A stretch of DNA of 64,000 bases from Protula sp. h YS-2021 (taxonomy: Eukaryota; Annelida; Polychaeta; Sabellida; Serpulidae). The DNA lies in assembly GCA_949752745.1 (NCBI GenBank), contig OX457027.1, positions 57,912,053 to 57,976,052 on the forward strand, given 5' to 3'. Position 1 is the stretch's first letter. Every line of letters begins with the position of its first letter. Of this stretch, positions 47,569 to 58,400 are shown one piece after another. The translations under genes were made by a program, and so were the position numbers. The notes under the pieces were generated by a model. That model saw only the letters and a list, made by a program, of their open reading frames with translations. It did no database searches and was not told the DNA's origin.

Positions 47569-49463
47569 TTTAGGTCTGTCTGAATTTTTTCGTATGAACG
47601 TCGCAGATTAAAGTGGCACTTTGGGACAATTGGATATTTTTAGATTTTCTTAAAAGTTATAAAAATACCAAAACTTTGTCAGTTTTCTTAATTTCGCTAT
47701 TTGAACTTGATTAGTTATGAGTTTGTTCGTGCCATATCTCGGTCACCATTTAAACGCTTTGAATATTTATATTTCGCAACAACGAACTCATTATTAATGA
47801 CAAAATACTGTCTAATATTGTCGTTTTTTTATGGTTCCCGTGCAATTTCACATAAGCACGTGGTCTAGTATTCCGAAAAATGTAAAATTTAGCCTTTTTC
47901 ATAGTTTTCTTTTGTCCACGTTTTAAAAAGTTAATAACATTATATATTTTCAATGCAATTACTTGATTTTGAAAAATGTCGAACCGTTAATATTCAGTTT
48001 CTTTTGAACTTCTTATTCTACTTCCATGATTTTTTTTGTGCTCACTAATATGTTGATAAAACTCGCTGATAACAAACAGTGGTTGGGGAGGAGTAAATAT
48101 GCACACAATTGGTCGTACATCTGCGAGACAATGCGTTTGATAGATGTTCAAGGGAAACTTCATTCGCACGCCTTGAGTTAACGTGATTATATTAGGCAGT
48201 ATCTGAGCGATCTAATCTTTTTTTAATTGGAGTGGGGGCGGGAGAGAGAATAAGATTGCTGCGCACCTGAGCAAACACAGCTTGGCAACTCCGTGTAGGA
48301 TGGATGGGTTTGAGGAAGCGTGGCAGCGTAGAAGCCACCAGGATTAGGATGGATTTGGGGACGGTGTGGCTATATCACGGAGAAGGCGCAGGTACTGGGG
48401 CAGTAATTTAAGAGCATTGTGTGTCGGACCTGCTTTTGTAAACATGTATGACAACAGTCCTGTTATGTAGAAAATTGGTCGATAACTTAAAGTGGTCAAA
48501 TGGATGTTTTTTTTTTTTTTTTTTTTCATGTCGCAAGTGGTGAAGTGACCCATGCCCATTTGTCTGGTGGTGAAATGCCTTTCACCCCAATAAACACCGA
48601 CTAGAATGCTATCGGGGACCTTCACATCAGTTCACCTACATCAAAAGGCTTATGCGCTCCTTTTGAATTCGCATCATTTCACGAACTTCAGTGCACCTTT
48701 CCTTCAGTTACAACACTTGATGTGGCGTACACGTACCTCTAGAGTGCAAATTTTCACCAACTAGAATGTAACAAATTGGTCGAATCACGATTAGTGTAAA
48801 AACCTCTTAACCCAAAAAATCTGGTAACTGAGATTGATTTGCTGATGTGTCCAGAATAAAACGACGTGACATCGTTTTTCGGAAAGAAGAGCGAGTTCTC
48901 ACATTTTTTAGCGGAACATCACAAATGTAGCTGAAAGAAAAACATTTAGAACAAAGCTGCTGTCATCAGAGCTTGTTACGGCGCAGTGAGTCGGTCGCTT
49001 TCAGTTTTTGGCATCCTCCAGAATGTAGAGTCGTCAGTGGTCTGGACATGAAGGGCCACTGTAAAAACCAACTAGAATGGTTGAAGCACTTTCAGACTGT
49101 ATGACATAACTAAATTCGTTTATGTGTGTCTTTTTCACCGAGTAAAGTGTCCAGTCCTTTCTCATATCGGGGCCTTAACGAATTCAACGTGGAATAACTA
49201 TGGCACTTTGGCATCAGTAATCAATGTTTCATTTTGTATGTTCACAGCATAACATCACATGGATAGTGCACCTTCACGTCAGGACTATTATAAACACAAG
49301 GTTAAAATGATGTCATAATGAAGAAGAAATAGAACAAAACGGAATTCTGGAGACGGGAGCCATGGGAGCAAAAGGAAGCACTGTTGATATCGGCGAATGA
49401 TCATGTTTTAAGCATCAATGACAATTGTTGGTTGGTGACGGAAGGTGAAAACATTTGAGCAAT
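47569..49463. other. 5' flank of the 49.5-60 kb gene, no gene seen
   Basis: AT-rich. A T-run lies at 48508-48526. The phrase 'ccaactagaatg' recurs at about 48758 and 49069 with 'cgactagaatg' at 48599. The region should contain the promoter and 5' UTR of the next gene. Confidence 0.4.
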
Positions 49464-52400
49464 ATGGAGAAGAGCAATGAGAGCACTCCGACAGTTACGC
49501 AGGCCGATCTGCTAGAACTGTTCTCATTGGAGGAGCTAGTTGATTTGTGCCCTCAGATTCCCAAGGGTATGGCAGAAACTCTTCGCGCCGCCGAAGACAA
49601 ACCCAAGAAGCAGAAGCCGAAGAAACGCCCCAAACCGAAAGCTACGACGAAACTTAAGGTGAGCAAGTATGTGTCGCTGTTGCCCAAAGGAGGGATCAGC
49701 GAAGTTTTAAAAAAACTTGATGCTGCGAAACAGACTGAAGTAATTAAGAACAATACCTTGGTGACTGTCATCCCATCAAGCAATGTCTCACAAACATCCA
49801 ACGAACAAACAAATCAGGCAAAACCAACAGAACCAAAAGTGGAAGTAAAGGAAATAAACAACTGTGTACCTTTGTTGTTGGGCAATCCGAACTTTCCAAA
49901 CCCTGCCCAAGTAAATCAGACCCCATTTACACAGTTACGTGCCTTACTGACTGGCCCGCCTTCACCTAAGATCCCTCAAGTAAAGAAGGCTGAACCCCAG
50001 AAACAAACAAAATCTGTGAAGGAAAAGACTGCACAGAAGAGGCAGCCTGTCTGTGTGAAGCCTAAGAAAGCTACTGTTCTGCTGGATTCTTCTGATGTGA
50101 AGAAAACGAACACAAATTCGCCACGGAAAAAAGCTAAATTGACTGCTTCTGTAAACCCAGATGACATTAAACAAAGTGGTCAGCTTGTGGCTGGCCAATT
50201 TCAACCAAATATAGGACTAGCGTCCGGCGGAAACGCTGGCGTGAACACAGCCCCCAAGCCTAGTCAAGAAGTTCCTGAAGTGCCCGCTGAAGGTTTGCCA
50301 GCCTGCATTTTGTTTGGAAAGCCAGATCAGTGTTTTCCGTTGGTAATTCAACCGCATGTGCTAGAGACATTATTGTCTGGGGTTCCTGAATCATCGAACA
50401 ATGAACATCCTCTCATTTTGCTGAATGACTATGATGGCCAGGGGCACATGGCACTTTTACAAGCAGTAGAGCCAAGCATAACATCATCCAGCATTGTCTC
50501 GGCGGCGAGTGTGGCAAACACGATGGCGAGCCCTGAGAAGGTGTTGGGAACGCCGTCAACGGAGTTGCAAAAGGGTAAAACCAGCGATGCTGATATGAAA
50601 CACAAGAGGGGTAACAAACAGCGCAGCAAGGTACAAAGGGTCCGGAAACGTAAGTAGAGTTGTAAAGTAATAATTCAGTGGAAATGCGTTGTTGTTACTG
50701 TGGGGAACCAGATTAATTGCAGTTTTATTTAGCCCCAGCTTCTTACAGAAGCAGGGGCTGTAGCAGTCGTTGAAAGTATGTTAGTATTTACGTTTTTAAG
50801 TCGAAAAATCGTATCCCCTCGTAGATTTTTAGCCTGAATGTGTTGACATTTTGTATGATGGTAGCGGACGAAATTACCTAGCTGTCTGCTACTTTTTTTG
50901 GAAATTCACAAAAAATGGCGGAAATATTGGTCAAAACGCAACACAAGGTTATTCCTTTTTTGGCCATTCTGGCCAAAATTGGTAGAAATATTGGCTATAA
51001 ACTTTTTCTTCGTAAAATCTTAACCCACTGCAGGAGAATAGTCTTACTTGAAACTTTAAGTATACGTAGCAGATATTACTGCGTACCCGGTGACTGAGGT
51101 GAAATCTTTTGTGAAATACTGACGAAAAGTAATGAAAAAAAAATCAGTAAAATCTAAAATAGTTACTTACGATTGGGATGTAATCTTACATTCTTAACAT
51201 TTTGAGTGATGGATGCGGAAATTAAATTAGTACCTGGCTGTGACTTTTTTTAGTGATTCGCCAAAAATATCACTGAAAACTCAACTAGATTTGGCTTTAT
51301 TCCCTTGAAATTCTGATTAAGGTGGCAGGCTTTTGTTCCCACGTGGCTATTACTTTTTTGCGTGATTCGCCTAAAAGTGGTGGAAATCTTAGCCCTAAAC
51401 CAACTTTCATGAAAACCTGTTTCCTCCCTAAACCAACTTTCATGAAAACCTGTTTCCTCCTAAGATTTAAGTGGAAACGTCCTAAACTTTTGATGAAAGG
51501 TACTAATATATATGTCCACCTGGCTATTACTTTTTTTTTGGCGATTCGGAAAAAAAAATCGTGCGATAAACCAGTTCTGACTGTCTTGAAATTTTGGTTA
51601 TTGGTTAAACTTGTATGTGGTAAATCTTAACATTCCTGAGCTGGAGCATTGTCCATGGACAATCTTCTTTAAATTTGCTTGAAAACCGGTAAATATATTT
51701 TTTTTGTGCTGCGAGTCCATTTTGCGAAGAAGCTTTTTTAACTTGAAATATCGAATTATTCGGCTTGTCCAGTTTGTGTAGGCATCACACATTAAGGATT
51801 CTGACAACTAGAGGAAGGCGTAGATAGTATTGTGTTTGTATTTATTTTCTTGTAACTACGATTGTTTTATCCTAAACTGTGCACATTTTGTAATAGATCT
51901 CAAAAACATTTCACTTTTATATGTAATAACAAAAAATGTGTAAGTATAGTTGTGGGGACCATTTCAAAAGTTCCTAACTAAATTGCTGGTAACTCGTAAC
52001 TAAAATATGTTTGGGGTCCATCTTTTTTGAGAAATTTCATTGACAAGGCAACAACATAGAAATCGACTATAGACAACAGACAACAACATAGACTATCTTA
52101 AATAACCGTAACTCAGGATTTTTATGTAGGGTTTACTGTTTGAAAAATTGTATTTTTAACATTTCGATACAAATCCAACTTCTGAGACATGATATCTCAC
52201 CAGTTTCAACTGGGTAACTTTTTTACCGTGAGTAAATTAAAAAAGAAGTAAATAGCGTTTTTTAACCTAATGACACTTTTCAGAAACCGCAGAGGCGAAT
52301 TTGCCAACCGGCCTGGATTCAGTGACCGTTACTAATGCACCGTTGGCTGCCTCCGACATCCCACCAATAGAGTTGTCAGAGTCCGCAAGCAGCGGTGTTC

Positions 52401-55400
52401 GTGGGGAACGGAAGCAAAGTACAGGAGAACACTTGAAGGTGTCCGAAGTCCGAAAGCGTGAGAAGAGTTTTGAAATATTTGAGTGGCAAAATTGTGGTTG
52501 GTGGAACAGGCCTTTACCCTCCCTCCTTTATCTCCGAGTGCCCTTAACCCTCCGGTCTTTATTCTCCATGCCTTTAGCCCCATCCTTCCCCAGGCCTTTA
52601 CCTCAACTCCCCCGGCATTTATCCCCCCCCCCCCCCCCAACTCCATTGACCCCTTAGAGGAATTGCGATCATTTACCTTTCATCTCTAAGATGACATGCC
52701 TGAAAGGAAATTTATAACAGTATTGAGTGCTTTTAGTTGCAATCACTTCTATAAGGTCACGTGCGTCACGTGCATTAAGATTACAAAGATAGAAACAGAT
52801 GAAAAGGAAATACAATTACTAATATGATTGCAATTCAAGCTTGCATTGATTGCAGTTCCTCTAAGGGGTGAATGGAGGGATAGGGGATAAAGACAACGGG
52901 GGATATAGGCCTAGACTCGTGGTTGGTATAGCTTGGAAACCGGTTCATTGCATAGCCTTTGTAGCCGCAGCTTCCTACAGAAGCAGGGACTATAGCGGTC
53001 ATAGAAAATATGTGCGTATGTACGCTTTCAAGTTAAAAAATCGCAACTCCTGCAAGGATTTTAGCCTGAATGTCTTGAAATTTTGTATGATGGTAGTGGA
53101 CATAAGTGCCTAACTGGCCATTAATTAAAAAAAACTGGTGATATATTGGCCAAAATCAATTTTCTTTTAAAGATATCTCCTCTGAAAATAGTCTTACTGT
53201 CTTGAAACTTAAAGAAAATGTTACAATCATTACTACCTATTAGGCTTTTACTTTTTTGGCCACAAATTGGCGAAAATTTTGGCGATAAACCAAAGAATTT
53301 TCAGTTAAATCTTAACTTGACTTCAGGAAAATAGTCTTATTTTCATGAAATTTAGGTAAAGTAGCAGGCATTACTTGACTTTTCTTTCTTTCCTTTTTTA
53401 TCTTTTTGAAAGAAAATTGGCGGAAATTTTATCCAAAAAAAAAAAAAAGAAGAAAAAAAAGCGAAAATCAGTAAAATCTTTACTAACTCAAGGAAAATAG
53501 TCCTACTGTCTTGAAACTTGAAAAAGGTAGCAGAAATTACGAATACCTTCTATTACTTTTTTTTTTTGGTGATTAGCTAAAAATTTGCGGAAAGTTTGGC
53601 GAAAAACGAAAAATTTTTAGTCAAAGTTTAACTTATGCCAGAACAATGGCCTTACTGTCTTGAAATTGTGATTGAAGATAGCGGTCATTGGCATTTACCT
53701 AGCTATTCCTGTTTATTGGAAATATTGGTGATAAACTAATTTTTTACGAAACTCTGAACTAACGCTTGTTATATAATCCTACCGCCTTAAAATTTTGAAT
53801 TGGGGGACGGGACAGCCCTACGTAACTTCTTGTTTTTCTTCTTTTCATTCGCCAAAAAACTGGAGGAAACATTTTCAAAAAGCATTTTTCAGTAAAATCT
53901 TAACTAACTCTATTAAAGTAGCAAAAAGTAAAAATGCAGCAGGCATTACTCCCTACCTGGTTATTACTTGTTTTGACGATTTAAAAAAATTGCCAAAATT
54001 TTGGCGAAAAAAAAAAATCTGTAAAATCTTAGCTCACACCAGAGAACTGACCTTACTGTTCTGAAATTTGAGTTGAAGATAACTGTCGTTGGTACTAACC
54101 TGGCAATTACCGTTTTTAACCCAGCCGACTTTGTCGGACTGGGTTAGTCGTAATACTTTCAGGGGGCTTGAATGTATGTGCGTATGTTAAACTTTTTCTT
54201 TAAAATGCTACTCCTACAGTTTTGCTCCAGTCGTTTTGATATTACGGAGGAATGTTCCCTGGGTAGTCCCCACCTGGCTATTACTTTTTTCACGATTGAG
54301 GAAAAACTGACAAAATGCCGGCACTTTTTGTTCCCGTTTTGAGCCATTTTGAAAATGCTACTCTTCCTACAGTTTAGATGTTACGCAGGGATGTTCCCCA
54401 GGGGTTCGCCTACCGGGCTATTATCTTTTTCTTGGTACCCCAGAAACTGCCGAAATGGCGGAACTTTGAAGTTTGGCAAAAACTGGAATAAATGGTAGTA
54501 AACAACTGAATTGTTAAACCATTCATTTCTGTCTTTCTTTTTCAAACAGTTATAAAATTTTAATCGAAAGTTTCTTAGATGCTTCTCCACCTAGTCTCTG
54601 CTTTTTTCGCAAATGCCAAAAATTGCCGAAATGGTGGAATTTTTAAAATTTTGAAAAATTGTGTAAATGTCGGTAAATACGTGAATCGTCAAGACTCAAC
54701 CTCTCCAACATCCCTTTTCGGGTAGCTTCCAAATTCGAATTAAATGCATTTTACATAAAATCTTAACCGACACTAGGGAACTAAATGGACTAAAAAATTA
54801 AAAGACCTTCTCTTAATTAATCGTTACGCAGGGTTTTTAGATAAGGTTTACTTTAAGAAATATCTCACTAGTTTCAACTTAGGTATCTTTTTTTACCATG
54901 AAGAAATTAAACAGAAGTGAATAGCGTTTTGTTCGTCTAATGACACTTTTCAGAAACCGTAGAGGCGAATTGGCTAACCGACGTGAATTCTGTGGCCCTT
55001 GCTGTTGCAGCGTTGGCTGCCTTTGACATCCCTCCAACAGAGTCGGCAGATCCCGCAAACAGCGGTGTTCATGGGGAACGCAAAAAAAGTACAAAACACC
55101 GAAAGGTGCCTGAAGTCCGGAAGCGTGAGTGGTTTTTTGAAATATTTCAGTGGCAAAGTTGTGGTTGGTATAGCTTGGAAGGGTCTAGGAATACCCTGCC
55201 CTGGACAATTCCCTCGTAAGAATATTCCCCCTTTAATACTCGCCCCCGCCTCCGCTGCAGCCTTTGTGTCTCTTTGTTTGTTTTCTTTTTAGTTATAGTT
55301 TCGTTCTTTCGTCAAATTAATAAAGCAAGAACGAAACTATAACTAAAAAGAAAACAAACAAAGAGACACAAAGGCTGCAGCGGTATTAACTGTTGGTATT

Positions 55401-58400
55401 AATTTGACGAAAAAAGTTTTTATTAGCACATTTTACTTACAGGAATCTATCAATTTACTAAATAAGCAAACACTCTAAAAAGTTTCACATATCGAATTTC
55501 TGTCAATTAATTAATAGTCTAACACTTCTTTATATTTCAAGTGTGTGTTTCCTGTGATCTTTAGATTGCAGTTATAGATGACAAGAACGTGCTTCCCTGC
55601 CATCTTTGAATTTTAATTAGAGTTGAAACATAAAAGCTTTTCTATCATCTTTAAATTGCAATTACAGTGGAAAATCATATTGCAATTATAGATGACAAGA
55701 ACGTGCTTCCCTGTCATCGTTAAGTTATAATTAGAGTTGAAACATGAAAGTGGAAATCATATTGGAATTGTAGATGAAAATGCTACTCATCGAAACTGAT
55801 TAGTACTTGAACAGTAAATTTCCCTATCATTTGTGAATTCCAGTTGCATATGAAAAGCTACTCCTTGTGAAGCATGAAATTGTAATTGCAATTTTATTAA
55901 CAAAATAAAAAAACAAGTACGAAATTACAACAAAAAATAAATAAACAAGCAAAAAAAATGGGGGCATTCCAGGGGGAATATTCCTACGAGGGGATTTTCC
56001 AGTGAGAGAATTCGGAGATGAGTTTTCCAGGGGAACTATTCCTGCTCCCAGCTTGGAAACTGACTCATTGTACAGCCTTTTTGAGCCAGTTGAGTTTTCT
56101 TTCTGGCTATAGCTGTCACTTGTTGGGTATCCGTCTTCTTTTGTGTGTGTTTGTATATTCAAATGGTTTTTCAAAATGTTACTATTCCTACATTTCAGGT
56201 CCGGTTCTTTTAAAGTTGGTAATAACTTGGTTATCCTCCACACACCTTGTGTTTTATAAGCCCCAGCTACAACAGAAGCAGGGATTATAGCAGTCGTTGA
56301 AAGTATGTGCGCTTTCAAGTTGAAAAGTCGCATCCCCTCCTAGGTGGTTAGCCCGAATGTCTTGAAATTTTGGTCTTGGGACATTTTGTACCTTTGCCAC
56401 TTCGTACCTTGCCATTTTGTACCTTCGCGAAAGACGTTTTGTACCTTTTTGGGACACTTTGTACCTTACCACTTTGTACCTTTTTAAGTCATTTTATACC
56501 CTCTTTAAGATGAGAAAAATTACAACCAAGATTAATTTTACATATTTCATTGTCAAATTGCACGCTTCTTTACAATAGAATTTTTTTTGCTGTTGCGTAA
56601 TGTGTAACCATCAAAATAACACCGGAATTTTCTGATTGTCACCGATAACAGTCTAGTTGTAGCTATGGCAGTCATTGTACTTAATTCGAGTGTTCACATG
56701 ACAAATCTGAGTCTATGGCCACGCGCACAGGTATGTCCAACAGCTTTTTGAAACCCACTGCGTCACAATGACGCGGATTTTTTGGATACCACCCCGTCGC
56801 ACTATAGAAAAAGAAGAAAGGTGAAAAATTTTCAACAAAAATTAGCCCTTTGTCTTTTTTTTTTTTGGGGGGGGGGGAGTGTTTAAAGGACTTCAAGGAA
56901 TTTAAAGTTTTTGCACGCACAGCACCACAGCAAAATCTGACAATTTTTGCACGGGAGCTCCTGACCACATGTCGTACGGACTATCCGAACTTTGCTGTCC
57001 TTATGGAATATTTTATGCTCGTTCCAATGAGCTCTGCTACTTGCGAGCGAGGTTTTAGTGCGCAAAATATTATTAAAGCCAAGAACAGGAACCGTCTAGG
57101 TGATAAAAGACTTGATCAAATTTTACGGATTTCTATGAACGGGCCAGACTTGGCAACTTTTGATTTAAAAGATGCACGTAGAAATTGTCGTGAAATCTGA
57201 AATCGCGAAAAATAAACTTCAAGTTTTTGTGCTTAAAGTTCAAAAACTTCATGCAGTAAACTTCGTGTAATGGAGTTTTAAGACAATTTTGACTGATCAT
57301 GTTGGATCACTTTTGGAATTCTGTTATTAGCTTTTTCTACATATATTACTTGTTGCCCTCTATTTCTCTGCCCTCTTATGATCTAAAAATAAAACAAGTT
57401 TTTTAAGTCATAGTGTCATCTATGTTTCAATAATTTGTTACTTTGCTTAGAACTGACCAGAGAACTGTTTTTTTTATTTGCTGAGAACTGTACAGAGGAT
57501 TGTTTTGAGTAAACAGACTTGAATTTTTAGTCAAGAATTACGCTGCATTTTGTGTGTTACTACATGTTACTACAGCTTATGTGTGTTAAATGTTACTACA
57601 GCTTATTTTTGCGTAGAAGAGGTGGAGGAGGGAAGAGGGGGTAGATATTTCAAAAGGCACCAGTACTTTGTCCTGAAAAATGCTTGGTGGAGAGCCTGTG
57701 ACGCAGTTTTTAGATCGCACCGCGTCATACAATTATGTGGGACGCAGTTTTCTGGAAGGGCACCGCGAACGCTGAACTCCATAACATAAACTCAAGTAAT
57801 GCAATTAACACTGGTAAGAAAAGTTACTCGGGATAATTGCAATCACGATAAAGCCACTTTGGCCTCCAAAACTATCCTACAGGTCATTGCAATTAATAAA
57901 TAAACATGTTTTCACTGAAATGAAGGCCAGGTAGAGAAGGTGGTATTTAATTTTTTGTTTTAACTGAGTACTGCGCGTATAAAAAAACGTATAACATGGT
58001 AAGGTACAAAGTGGCAGAAAAGGTACTAAACGTCTTTCGCGGAGGTACAAAGTGTCCCAAAATTTGAGGTACAAAGTGTCCAAAAAGGTACAAAATGAAG
58101 GAGGTACAAAGTGACAAAGGTACAAAATGTCCCAACCCCGAAATTTTGGTTGAAGGTAGTGGACCTAACCGAGTTTTTTTTTTTTTGGCCTGTTTTCATA
58201 CGTCTTAAAACATGCGCGAAAAGCTGCGCAGAGTTACTTTTGTCTTAAAAAAAACAACAAAATACTGTCTTAAGACAGAACGTGGCTGTCGATGACAATG
58301 ACGAAGCTTTACGTACAAGATAACATTGTGATTCTTCAGATATTCAAAGTATCATGATACATGTGTTCTATTGCAATGAAAAACTTCATAAAATCTAATC

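Noticed and set aside
48224..48625. A possible minus-strand exon (LPQYLRLLRDIATPSP-type frame)
   Set aside because: A short frame with no family match and without convincing splice sites; a polypyrimidine run interrupts it.
52301..52657. 118-codon + strand frame with a proline-rich end
   Set aside because: It is exon copy 1 read through its donor into intron and then into the 417-bp MITE; the proline-rich part is transposon sequence.
55827..56333. 168-codon minus-strand frame
   Set aside because: Crosses the interspersed repeat ending near 55880, intron sequence shared with other units and a repeat head; no domain, and it lies inside an intron of the + strand gene.
56376..58135. A working transposase gene in the hAT element
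   Set aside because: Only the C-terminal dimerisation region remains; no catalytic region is present.
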